Shown here one piece after another: positions 1 through 6,989 of a stretch of 36,515 nt of DNA. The notes under the pieces are model-generated. The model was not told where the DNA came from. It saw only the letters and a list, made by a program, of their open reading frames with translations, and made no database searches. Both the position numbers and the translations under genes were made by a program. The stretch comes from Niameybacter massiliensis (GTDB lineage: Bacteria > Bacillota > Clostridia > Lachnospirales > Cellulosilyticaceae): assembly GCF_001282685.1 (NCBI RefSeq), contig NZ_LN875035.1:1797272-1833786 (forward strand), in the 5' to 3' direction. How positions within the stretch are numbered: the first letter of the stretch is position 1; every line of letters starts with the position of its first letter.

Positions 1-88
<88 letters not shown>

Positions 89-181
89 AAGTTTGTCATC
101 TGACATTTTGTACTGTTAAGTAGTACTGACTTTGTCACTCGAAGTGACTTTTGAATCGACTGGTTTAATGGTTACTATTTT

Positions 182-194
182 ATTTTCAATGTTC
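182..194 (-). promoter_or_regulatory. Possible boxA-like rRNA antitermination element in the 16S leader
   Basis: Between the tRNA-Ser(GGA) gene and 16S the minus strand reads GAACATTGAAAAT, which resembles the boxA-type sequence (TTTGAAAAC-like) in leaders of Firmicute rRNA operons. A small hairpin lies just downstream at 134-148 (GTCACT/AGTGAC). Neither a -10/-35 pair nor a terminator was seen in this spacer, so the tRNAs and 16S are probably on one transcript. The match is short and this is an inference. Confidence 0.3.
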
Positions 195-210
195 AAACAT
201 CCTATTAAAA

Positions 211-302
211 TGGCGGAGAAGGAGGGATTTGAACCCTCGCGCCGCTATTAACGACCTACTCCCTTTCCAGGGGAGCCCCTTCAACCACTTGGGTACTTCT
301 CC
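211..302 (-). tRNA. tRNA-Ser (anticodon GGA), CCA encoded
   Basis: The minus strand folds into a class II tRNA. The acceptor arm GGAGAAG pairs with CTTCTCC, the discriminator is G, and CCA is encoded at the 3' end. The anticodon loop CTGGAAA gives anticodon GGA (reads UCC/UCU). There is a long variable arm and a T-loop GGTTCAAATCC. It lies about 120 bases upstream of 16S and 28 bases downstream of the other tRNA-Ser. Confidence 0.96.
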
Positions 303-330
303 ACAGTGGTCTTACACTTTAACGGATTAA

Positions 331-416
331 CGGAGAGGGTGGGATTCGAACCCACGGCCCCTTTCGGAGTCACTGGTTTTCAAGACCAGCTCCTTAAACC
401 GCTCGGACACCTCTCC
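331..416 (-). tRNA. tRNA-Ser (anticodon TGA), CCA not encoded
   Basis: The minus strand folds into a class II tRNA. GGAGAGG pairs with CCTCTCC, the discriminator is G, the anticodon loop CTTGAAA gives anticodon TGA, the variable arm is long, and the T-loop is GGTTCGAATCC. The 3' flank reads TTAATCC, so CCA must be added after transcription, unlike the neighbouring tRNA-Ser(GGA). It is the first gene downstream of the two tandem promoters. Confidence 0.96.
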
Positions 417-460
417 AGATTTAATTCTCAAGTGCTTGTCTTTCGACTTGACACTTGATT

Positions 461-489
461 ATTTTATCAACTTGTATGTTGTTTGTCAA
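461..489 (-). promoter_or_regulatory. Promoter P2 of the tRNA-Ser/16S operon
   Basis: On the minus strand TTGACA (489-484) is separated by 17 bases from TAAAAT (466-461). The start point would fall about 40 bases before tRNA-Ser(TGA). A hairpin-capable stretch (CAAGTG...CACTTG) lies between this promoter and the tRNA, as is common in rRNA leaders. Confidence 0.8.
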
Positions 490-568
490 GCACTAATTTC
501 TACTTTTTATTTGAGTTATTAGTTCTTAACTTTTGCCTTAAGTGCTTGCTTGCCCTTAGTGCTTATTT

Positions 569-597
569 AATATAACATGGCATTTGTCATACGTCAA
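569..597 (-). promoter_or_regulatory. Promoter P1 of the tRNA-Ser/16S operon with an A-rich upstream element
   Basis: On the minus strand TTGACG (597-592), a 17-base spacer and TATATT (574-569) form a near-consensus promoter. The 30 bases upstream of the -35 box are rich in A-tracts, like an UP element of an rRNA promoter. Tandem P1/P2 promoters are usual for rRNA operons. Confidence 0.78.
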
Positions 598-851
598 CAT
601 GTTTTTTAAACTTTTTTCATCTTTTCTTTTATTCCCTATTTCATCTATAACTTTCTTTATAAAACTATATGTCCATTAAGCCTATTTATTATAATCATCC
701 TAGTAAATAGACTTGTATTAGAAGGCCTTTTACCATCTCTTCTATCTATTCATCAGCCTTCTCATAATTATCCTCATTACTCTATTCTCTTTAGATTTTC
801 TTCAGGCTCTCTTAAGTTCGACGAATCTTTTTGATCATAAGAATTAAATAC
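598..851. other. AT-rich spacer without a recognised gene
   Basis: About 250 bases between the rRNA promoter region and the ispD terminator. I see no open frame with a ribosome site, no RNA gene and no repeat. The part next to P1 may act as an UP element. Confidence 0.6.
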
Positions 852-894
852 AAAAGCTATAAAACTAACGATTCAAATTAGTTTTATAGCTTTT
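852..894 (-). terminator. Terminator of the rnz-ispD operon
   Basis: A perfect 16-base inverted repeat (AAAAGCTATAAAACTA / TAGTTTTATAGCTTTT) with an 11-base loop lies 66 bases past the ispD stop. The minus-strand transcript ends the stem in TTTT and continues TATTT. Confidence 0.75.
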
Positions 895-959
895 CCATAT
901 TTATAATGATAGATCATTCCTTTTTAGTAACTATAAATATACCTTTTGATAACACCTAT

Positions 960-1640
960 CTATATCAGTCTTTCTGCTAATAATAAATCTTCTGGTGTAG
1001 TAATTTTAATATTAGTATATTCCCCTTGAACAATATGAACAGCTTCTCCAAAGGCTTCTACAATCATACTATCATCTGTAACTTGCAGAGCTTTTTCATA
1101 AGCTTCTTGATAGGCATTTATTAATAATCCCTTTTCAAACACTTGAGGTGTTTGTACTGCCCACAAAGTTTCTCTTCTAGGCGTGTTAATGATTTTCCCC
1201 TCTTGATCAGCTTGTTTAATTGTATCTTTTACAGGTACAGCTACAATACAAGCTCTACATTCTTTTACTTTTTCTATACTGGCATTGATTACTGCTTCAC
1301 TTATAAGCGGCCTTGCTCCATCATGTACCATGATATAATCCATTTCTTCGCTTACATTACTAATACCATTCCAGCATGAGTCTTGTCTTTCCTTTCCTCC
1401 TGCTACAACAGCCTTAACCTTTTTGATCTTATAAGTATCTCTCAACAATGTAGTAACATATTCAATATCTTCTTCACCTGTTACTACAATAATTTCTTCT
1501 ATTTGAGCAATAGTGGAAAAGCGTTCCACAGTATGAGTCAGTATTTCTTTGCCTTTTAGCTTTAAATACTGTTTTTTAACTTTTGTTCCCATACGTGAAC
1601 CGCTTCCACCTGCTACAATAACTGCAGCTATTTTATTCAT
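960..1640 (-). CDS. ispD: 2-C-methyl-D-erythritol 4-phosphate cytidylyltransferase
   Basis: Third enzyme of the non-mevalonate isoprenoid pathway: it joins CTP and MEP to give CDP-methylerythritol, in the cytoplasm. The 226 residues match the usual family length. The nucleotide-binding loop AGGSGSRMG is at 10-18 with KKQY at 22-25, GGKERQDS at 81-88 and DGARP at 107-111; the C-terminal part ends with the family's TTPEDL. The ATG at 1640 follows GAGGAG with good spacing, 13 bases after the upstream PIN/TRAM gene, so it is translated from the same message. The same yacL-ispD order occurs in Bacillus. It is the last gene of the operon, before a terminator. Confidence 0.96.
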   Translation of the reverse strand: MNKIAAVIVAGGSGSRMGTKVKKQYLKLKGKEILTHTVERFSTIAQIEEIIVVTGEEDIEYVTTLLRDTYKIKKVKAVVAGGKERQDSCWNGISNVSEEMDYIMVHDGARPLISEAVINASIEKVKECRACIVAVPVKDTIKQADQEGKIINTPRRETLWAVQTPQVFEKGLLINAYQEAYEKALQVTDDSMIVEAFGEAVHIVQGEYTNIKITTPEDLLLAERLI

Positions 1641-1653
1641 TTATAAAACTCCT

Positions 1654-2721
1654 CTATTTAATAATCTTAGCAAAAATCATACGTCCTGCAGAAGTCTGAA
1701 GTACGCTAGTAACCTGTACTGTCTTTGTTTCTCCTACTGCTTTCCTACCATTTTCTACAACGATCATTGTTCCATCATTAAGATAGCCTATACCTTGCTC
1801 TTGTTCTTTACCTTCTTTTATAATCGTTATCACCATTTCTTCATTAGGAAGAACCACTGGTTTTACCGCATTACTAAGATCATTAATATTTAATACCGTA
1901 ACCTTTTGTAGCTGTGCCACCTTATTTAAGTTAAAATCATTAGTTACAACTGCTCCATGTATTTGTTCTGCTAACTTAATAAGCTTAACATCTACTTCTT
2001 TAATATTACGGAAATCTATATCCATCACTTCGATTGGTGGCTGCTTAAGATTTTGCATTTCATTTAAAATATCTAAACCTCTTCGCCCTCTATTTCTCTT
2101 TAACTTATCAGATGAATCTGCAATATGTCTAAGTTCATCTAATACAAATGTGGGAATAATAATTTTACCTTCAATAAACTGAGTCTTAATAATATCTAGA
2201 ATACGCCCATCTATAATGACACTTGTATCTAGAATTTTAGGTGCACTCCATAGTGTATTATTATCCTTCTTACTAAACCAACCTTTTATTTCATCTTTTT
2301 TAATGTGTACGATATATACACCAATATAGCCTAACGCTAAATAGAGTAATATTCCCCATAGTATATTCATCATATCTGATTGGCTTGTAAGAAGAGGATT
2401 ACCTATTAAATTTGCAATGCCTAATCCTATAGCAAATCCAATAATATATATGAGTGTTTCAATCATAGAAGCTTTAGCTAACTTAGCTTCTATTTTAGGT
2501 GTGATTTTTTTAGATATAAACGCACCTATTGTTATAAACATAAGTCCAAAAATAATTATAAATACTATAAGTTCTTTATACTCATATAAAAATTTCAAAC
2601 TTCCTTGTAATGTATCGCCAAAATTACTAGGAATAATTTGTTTCTCCTGTAGATCTACTACCATTATGGAAGCTATCCCTGCAATAATACCAGAGATGAG
2701 AAACCTAATTATTTTCTCCAT
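1654..2721 (-). CDS. yacL: Membrane-anchored PIN/TRAM domain protein (YacL-like)
   Basis: 355 residues. About four hydrophobic segments fill the N-terminal 150 residues. A PIN nuclease domain follows, with the acidic residues expected of the fold: Asp in ILDTSVIIDGR, Glu in VLDEL and Asp in TNDFN. A TRAM-like beta domain, usually RNA-binding, covers about the last 65 residues. The order and the position next to ispD match Bacillus YacL. PIN domains are Mg-dependent ribonucleases; the substrate of this membrane-bound family is, to my knowledge, not settled. The ATG at 2721 has a strong GGGGAGGGGG site, and the gene lies 20 bases after tsaD. The RNA-processing neighbours (rnz, tsaD) fit a role in RNA metabolism, but that is inference. 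Confidence 0.9.
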   Translation of the reverse strand: MEKIIRFLISGIIAGIASIMVVDLQEKQIIPSNFGDTLQGSLKFLYEYKELIVFIIIFGLMFITIGAFISKKITPKIEAKLAKASMIETLIYIIGFAIGLGIANLIGNPLLTSQSDMMNILWGILLYLALGYIGVYIVHIKKDEIKGWFSKKDNNTLWSAPKILDTSVIIDGRILDIIKTQFIEGKIIIPTFVLDELRHIADSSDKLKRNRGRRGLDILNEMQNLKQPPIEVMDIDFRNIKEVDVKLIKLAEQIHGAVVTNDFNLNKVAQLQKVTVLNINDLSNAVKPVVLPNEEMVITIIKEGKEQEQGIGYLNDGTMIVVENGRKAVGETKTVQVTSVLQTSAGRMIFAKIIK

Positions 2722-2741
2722 TTTTTACCCCCTCCCCTTTG

Positions 2742-3761
2742 TTATATTTTTTTACCAAGTGGTAGGTTCGGAACAGCATTTAATGTCATATCAGCACGTG
2801 AACCTCTTAAATATTCATAGTACGCTGCTGAACCAATCATTGCTGCATTATCTGTACAAAGTATTTTACTTGGATGATAGAATGCAAAACCATTTTTATT
2901 GCAAGCTGCTTCCATACCTTCACATAAACCGCTATTAGCTGCTACACCACCTGCTAAGGCAATTTTAGTAATGCCTTTTTCTTTCGCAAGTGCCATTGTT
3001 TTCGTTACAAGTACTTCTACTACTGTATTTTGAAAACTGGCTGCGATATCTGCTATTGGTAATTCATCTCCTTTCATCTTTGCGCTATTAACATAGTTTA
3101 GTACAGATGATTTAAGACCACTAAAACTAAAGTCATAGCCATCTCCTATCATTGCCTTTGGAAAGGCAATAGCATCTTTATTTCCTTCTTTACTTAATGC
3201 ATCAATCTTTGGTCCCCCTGGATATGGAAGGCCAATAGCACGTGCAACTTTATCATAAGCTTCTCCTGCTGCATCATCTCTTGTTTTACCCATAATTTCA
3301 TAAGTATTATAATCTGCAACATGAACAAGGTGCGTATGTCCTCCTGATACAACTAAACATAAAAATGGTGGTTCTAATGTAGGCTCTTGAATATAATTAG
3401 CTGCAATGTGCCCTTCAATATGGTGTACACCTACTAATGGTATATTTTTAGTAAAGGCAATCGCCTTAGCCGCTACTACACCTACTAATAAGGCACCTAC
3501 TAAACCTGGCCCATATGTTACACCAATTACATCAATATCATCTAATGTCATATTTGCTTTTTCTAACGCTTCTCGTATCACCACATTAATCTTTTCAACA
3601 TGCATACGTGATGCTATCTCTGGTACAACTCCTCCAAACTTAGTATGTAAGTCAATTTGAGTTGAAATAACATTTGAACGTACATCTCTTCCGTTAACTA
3701 CTACTGCTGCTGCTGTTTCGTCACAAGATGTTTCTATCGCAAGTATTTTTATATCCTTCAT
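2742..3761 (-). CDS. tsaD: tRNA N6-threonylcarbamoyladenosine transferase, catalytic subunit TsaD
   Basis: Transfers the threonylcarbamoyl group from TC-AMP to A37 of ANN-decoding tRNAs, working with TsaB and TsaE, whose genes lie at 28049-29178 in this window. The 339 residues match the family length. The ASKHA-fold start [11 protein letters not shown] is at 6-16 and the metal-binding HIEGH at 114-118; SGGHTH and the C-terminal CTDNAAMIG are also present. The ribosome site GTGGAGGAAT overlaps the stop codon of the upstream gene, so the two are tightly coupled. It is the third gene of the rnz operon. The older name gcp/ygjD (O-sialoglycoprotein endopeptidase) refers to the same family. Confidence 0.97.
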   Translation of the reverse strand: MKDIKILAIETSCDETAAAVVVNGRDVRSNVISTQIDLHTKFGGVVPEIASRMHVEKINVVIREALEKANMTLDDIDVIGVTYGPGLVGALLVGVVAAKAIAFTKNIPLVGVHHIEGHIAANYIQEPTLEPPFLCLVVSGGHTHLVHVADYNTYEIMGKTRDDAAGEAYDKVARAIGLPYPGGPKIDALSKEGNKDAIAFPKAMIGDGYDFSFSGLKSSVLNYVNSAKMKGDELPIADIAASFQNTVVEVLVTKTMALAKEKGITKIALAGGVAANSGLCEGMEAACNKNGFAFYHPSKILCTDNAAMIGSAAYYEYLRGSRADMTLNAVPNLPLGKKI

Positions 3762-3763
3762 TT

Positions 3764-4339
3764 TTATTCCTCCACAACCTGGTCCTCACTTACAGGCCCA
3801 AGGTCTTTCCAACTGTATATTTTCCATAGTCCTTCTTCTTTAACTAAAGTATATTCCCTTTTTTGAGTCCCTTTAGTCGTATCGTAAATAACTTCTACAA
3901 AAGCATCATCTGGGGTTAAGAAATTAATACTTTCTATTTTACTATTATTTAGATATACACCTTCTGTATGGTTCTTAATAAGCTCGGTACGTAAATTTTC
4001 TATTTGCTTATTGTAAGTATTTAGTTCTAGTAGTCTATTACTGCATAGAAGTCTTAATGCTAATAGTGTTTGTTTTTCTAACTCATTGTCTGGCTCCCAA
4101 GCTTCACTATACTGTACTTCCATAATCTCATTACTTACTTCTATTAGTAGCTTAGGTGTAGCTGGATATTCTGCTTCAATTTGTTCAATAATCCGTTCAA
4201 TACGTTCATTCATATCAGCCTTTAATTCCTCTTGTATAGCTACTGTATCTACTACATCTGCCACGTCTTGACTTTTCATCGCTAGAAAATAAATACTGCA
4301 TACGCCTAGCATAATTAATACAGCTATAGCTTTCCTCAT
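3764..4339 (-). CDS. Unknown exported or membrane-anchored protein
   Basis: 191 residues, family not recognised. One hydrophobic segment at about 4-20 is a signal anchor or an uncleaved signal; there is no lipobox. The rest is acidic and mostly helical up to about residue 125 (a run with [10 protein letters not shown]), then forms beta-like strands ending in EGLWKIYSW, reminiscent of small NTF2/SnoaL-like folds that close with a Trp-containing strand. That resemblance is an impression only. The ATG at 4339 follows GGGGGACAGGC. The gene sits between rnz (23 bases away) and tsaD (2 bases away), so it is certainly co-transcribed. Nothing in the sequence shows its function. Confidence 0.85.
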   Translation of the reverse strand: MRKAIAVLIMLGVCSIYFLAMKSQDVADVVDTVAIQEELKADMNERIERIIEQIEAEYPATPKLLIEVSNEIMEVQYSEAWEPDNELEKQTLLALRLLCSNRLLELNTYNKQIENLRTELIKNHTEGVYLNNSKIESINFLTPDDAFVEVIYDTTKGTQKREYTLVKEEGLWKIYSWKDLGPVSEDQVVEE

Positions 4340-4362
4340 GCCTGTCCCCCTTTTAGAAATGT

Positions 4363-5268
4363 CTACTCCTCGAATCCTATAGTTGTTGTCATTCTATCTG
4401 TTCCTGCAATTGTATTTGGAAAAATCTCACAAATGGCAGATACATCTATCTTTGAATTCGGTACCGCTGGGCTAAAATGAGTCAGCCAAAGTTCTTTTAC
4501 TTCTGCTTTTTTAGCAATTTGTGCTGCTTCACTACTTAGCATATGCTTATATTTTTTCACTTGTTCTAATTCATCCTCAATGTACATTCCTTCACAAATG
4601 AATAGGTCTGACCCTTGGACAAACTTTGTAAGTTCTTCCGTTGGTCTACAATCTGTACTATAAGATACTTTAATTCCTTTTCTTGCTTCTCCTAGTACCA
4701 TATCTGGCGTATATACCTTATTGCTTTCTTCTACAGTTTCACCAAGTTGAAGCTTCTTCCAAAGCTTTTGTGGTACTTGGTTCTCACGTGCTTTCTCTAC
4801 TACAAACTTAGGCTGCCTTTTATTCTCTATAGCATAGCTAAAGCAAGGTACTTTATGTGGTACAGGAAGCGCACTAATATGAAACTCGCCTACTACTAAT
4901 TCATTTTTCTCATAAGGTAATTCTATTAAATTTAATGGAAATGTAATATCTCTACATACTACTGTTAAACCATCTACTATTCTCTTAAGCCCTGGTGGTC
5001 CAATAATAGTAAGTGGTTCTTCACGTCCTGCATTGCCTAAAGTTAAAAGTAATCCTGGCAGTCCTGTTACGTGATCTCCATGATAATGTGTAAAACAAAT
5101 AATATCTAAAGTTTTATATCCCCATCCTAACATCTTCATGGTAACTTGTGTACCTTCACCACAATCAATTAAAAGTTTTCTTCCATTATATCTTGCAAGC
5201 ATTGCTGTCAAAAAACGCTCTGGTAACGGCAACATTCCACCCGTTCCAAGCAAACAAATATCTAACAT
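4363..5268 (-). CDS. rnz: Ribonuclease Z (tRNA 3' end processing endonuclease)
   Basis: Zinc-dependent beta-lactamase-fold endonuclease that cuts tRNA precursors after the discriminator base when CCA is not encoded. At 301 residues it has the length of the short bacterial form. The glycine-rich start LLGTGGMLP is at 6-14, DCGEGTQ at 35-41 and the metal motif HYHGDH at 61-66. Further ligands are likely His in PVPHK, Asp in YSTDCRPT and His in LTHFSP. The ATG at 5268 follows AAAGGATG. It is the first gene of its operon, behind a good promoter at 5299-5327. The tRNA-Ser(TGA) in this window lacks CCA and is a natural type of substrate. Confidence 0.93.
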   Translation of the reverse strand: MLDICLLGTGGMLPLPERFLTAMLARYNGRKLLIDCGEGTQVTMKMLGWGYKTLDIICFTHYHGDHVTGLPGLLLTLGNAGREEPLTIIGPPGLKRIVDGLTVVCRDITFPLNLIELPYEKNELVVGEFHISALPVPHKVPCFSYAIENKRQPKFVVEKARENQVPQKLWKKLQLGETVEESNKVYTPDMVLGEARKGIKVSYSTDCRPTEELTKFVQGSDLFICEGMYIEDELEQVKKYKHMLSSEAAQIAKKAEVKELWLTHFSPAVPNSKIDVSAICEIFPNTIAGTDRMTTTIGFEE

Positions 5269-5298
5269 GTTCTACATCCTTTCTAGACTTATAACTGT

Positions 5299-5327
5299 AT
5301 TATATCCTTTTATTCCAACTGTTACAA
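5299..5327 (-). promoter_or_regulatory. Promoter of the rnz-tsaD-yacL-ispD operon
   Basis: Minus strand TTGTAA (5327-5322), 17-base spacer, TATAAT (5304-5299). It lies about 30 bases before the rnz start codon, and no other promoter of this quality was seen between the five genes. Confidence 0.8.
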
Positions 5328-5380
5328 CTTTCCTATCTTATACATTTTTTTATATTGTATTCTATATTCCTAAATACACT

Positions 5381-5412
5381 AAAGAGCTGTTGTATTTATA
5401 CAACAGCTCTTT
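5381..5412 (-). terminator. Hairpin terminator after the small Cys-rich gene
   Basis: AAAGAGCTGTTGTA pairs with TACAACAGCTCTTT in a 14-base stem with a very small loop, starting 7 bases after the stop codon. The U-run is short (TTT), so termination strength is uncertain. Confidence 0.65.
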
Positions 5413-5419
5413 CAAACTT

Positions 5420-5653
5420 TTATTCGTCTTCAGTTGTAAAGATTTCAAGAACTGGCGCCTCTTTAATAGGTATGGCAAAAGTTTTAATCCATTTATTATA
5501 ACATGCTTCACATATAATAAATGAATCACTTGTAAGGTCTTTTGAAGAAAAATACCCCCATGTCTTTTCAACTTGTAGATAATCTTCGCAGTTACGCCCA
5601 TCTGGTTTCTTGATAGGCTGTCCACAACAATTGCACTTTATCTCTTCTTGCAT
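5420..5653 (-). CDS. Small Cys-rich, probably zinc-binding protein of unknown function
   Basis: 77 residues from the ATG at 5653. The N-terminus has CNCCGQPI and the middle has ICEACYNKW, which together give a likely four-Cys zinc site; HNH-like or zinc-ribbon folds use this spacing. The C-terminus is acidic (FTTEDE). The ATG at 5653 is preferred because GGTGGGGGGT lies 7 bases before it; an in-frame TTG at 5692 would add 13 residues but has no ribosome site. The gene stands alone, with a long structured leader upstream and a hairpin terminator immediately downstream. I do not recognise the family. Confidence 0.75.
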   Translation of the reverse strand: MQEEIKCNCCGQPIKKPDGRNCEDYLQVEKTWGYFSSKDLTSDSFIICEACYNKWIKTFAIPIKEAPVLEIFTTEDE

Positions 5654-5808
5654 TTTAGGCACCCCCCACCGCTCAAGCGGCCTATATTTCAAGCATGATC
5701 TTTCATCCGATGACTATTATCCATAATACTTCATGATCAACTCATCGAAGTAAATGGATACTGCGTCCTTGGATAACATTTGCTAAAATAAGCATGCTAG
5801 TTATCCTT
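5654..5808 (-). promoter_or_regulatory. Long hairpin-rich 5' leader of the small Cys-rich gene (candidate structured RNA)
   Basis: A -10 box TATAAT lies at 5820-5815, so RNA would start near 5808. Nearly all of the ~155-base leader can fold. Hairpin A at 5806-5771 (GGATAAC/GTTATCC) begins at the start point. Hairpin B at 5757-5721 pairs CCAT..ACTTC with GAAGT...ATGG. Near the gene CCGCT/AGCGG (5680-5669) and TAGG/CCTA (5684-5681 with 5659-5656) flank the ribosome site. The -35 box is poor. It matches no riboswitch class that I can recall; whether it senses anything is unknown. Confidence 0.4.
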
Positions 5809-5863
5809 AGATCTATTATATACTTTCTATACACAATAATATATAGGTAAATTTTCTCTTATT

Positions 5864-6778
5864 CTATAAGCTATCTGTAGTTTTAAAATGTAACTTTGCA
5901 ACCTCATTTAGACGTTCCTTGCCAAATTGGTATACAAATTTCCTACCTGCTTCTACTGTTTGGGCACTTGCTCCTTTTGGGAACTTTTGACCATAAACTT
6001 CTTCTAACCCTTGCATGTTGCTTACAAAGGCATCTCTTGCTAATATACTTGCTGCTGCAACAACTACATTTTGTTCTGCACGTGGTCTTTGTTCTAAAGT
6101 AATCCCTTTACTTGCTTCTCTTAAACAATTTTTAATCAGCTTCTCATCGCCAAATTGATCCGATAACGCTACTTGTGCCCCTGTTTGCACAACTAATTCA
6201 TCAATGACTTTAGCATGCCCTGCTGCAAGAAGAAGATTCAGATTTCCTATTTTATTATAAGCAGTATTATATCTTACATTATCAAACACTAGAATTTTAT
6301 AATCACAAATAACCTTTATTTGTTCGGCTAACTTAGCAATCTTAATATCTGTTAATGCCTTACTATCTGCTACACCTAACATTTTTAATTTTATTTTTAA
6401 AGCTTCATCGGCATATACTCCTGCTACTACTAGTGGACCAAAGTAATCTCCTTTACCTGACTCATCTACTCCTATCATTGGAATTTCTAGACGATCACTC
6501 ATAAATTTGCTGATTACTTTTTCTTGATTCTTACTTGTCCCATTACTATTTATATTATGAATAACTGCTTTTAATTCCTCATATTTCACTTGTGATAAAT
6601 CTAAAGTAACACCCTTCTTCTTACTTTCGTAAATACGTACTTTTGACTTTTTATCACCTTCTATTACATCAAATTGAATTCCATAATTAATTTCCTGATA
6701 AGCTCCAACTTGAAATTCATATTCTATTTGACTGAGTAAGTTCTCTTTTAAAATGTTATATAAATCGTATTTTGACAT
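5864..6778 (-). CDS. rnhC: Ribonuclease HIII
   Basis: Endonuclease that cuts the RNA strand of RNA/DNA hybrids, found mainly in Firmicutes. It has 304 residues. An N-terminal TBP-like substrate-binding domain covers about 1-95; the RNase H domain starts at about 100 with DESGKGDYFGP, where the DEXGXGD motif carries the first two catalytic acids. Asp in VADSKAL and in LSDQFGD are the likely remaining acids; the late segment AAASILARDAF is typical of RNase HII/HIII. The ATG at 6778 follows AAAGGGAAA. It appears to be a single-gene unit; the promoter upstream is weak by eye (TTATAT-like -10). Confidence 0.94.
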   Translation of the reverse strand: MSKYDLYNILKENLLSQIEYEFQVGAYQEINYGIQFDVIEGDKKSKVRIYESKKKGVTLDLSQVKYEELKAVIHNINSNGTSKNQEKVISKFMSDRLEIPMIGVDESGKGDYFGPLVVAGVYADEALKIKLKMLGVADSKALTDIKIAKLAEQIKVICDYKILVFDNVRYNTAYNKIGNLNLLLAAGHAKVIDELVVQTGAQVALSDQFGDEKLIKNCLREASKGITLEQRPRAEQNVVVAAASILARDAFVSNMQGLEEVYGQKFPKGASAQTVEAGRKFVYQFGKERLNEVAKLHFKTTDSL

Positions 6779-6869
6779 TCATTTTCCCTTTCTACTTTTG
6801 ATAGACTTAGTATATAACATTTTTAATTTTTATTGCATAAGTTCTTTTGATTTTGCCTAAACTAGCTCT

Positions 6870-6906
6870 GAGATAATTGTGATTCCTCCCCATTGAACAT
6901 TATCTC
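6870..6906. repeat. Inverted repeat between rnhC and the GGDEF-EAL gene
   Basis: Perfect 8-base arms GAGATAAT / ATTATCTC surround a 21-base centre. It is about 92 bases before the rnhC start and lies between rnhC and the terminator of the GGDEF-EAL gene. It could be an operator or an RNA hairpin; there is no U-run, so it is a poor terminator. Confidence 0.5.
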
Positions 6907-6957
6907 AAACCCCAACATTAATTGTATAAATATTAAAACCCTAAATATCTATTTTCA

Positions 6958-6982
6958 AAAGCGATAGCTCCCCTGTCGCTTT
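6958..6982 (-). terminator. Terminator-like hairpin after the GGDEF-EAL gene
   Basis: AAAGCGA pairs with TCGCTTT around an 11-base loop, 7 bases past the stop. The minus strand continues TTTTG after the stem. The plus strand has a longer T-run, so it may stop transcription in both directions. Confidence 0.6.
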
Positions 6983-6989
6983 CTTTTTT

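Noticed and set aside
2417-2938. 173-residue plus-strand frame across the yacL-tsaD junction
   Set aside because: It is antisense to two well supported genes, with no ribosome site or family match.
5362-5625. Alternative 87-residue minus-strand frame overlapping the small Cys-rich gene
   Set aside because: It lies in another frame, has no ribosome site, runs through the terminator hairpin and shows no Cys pattern.
5693-5810. c-di-GMP (GEMM) riboswitch, because of GGACGCA at about 5761-5768
   Set aside because: The other conserved parts of the aptamer (GCAAACC and the GAAA-type hairpin before GGGACGCA) are not in the right places.
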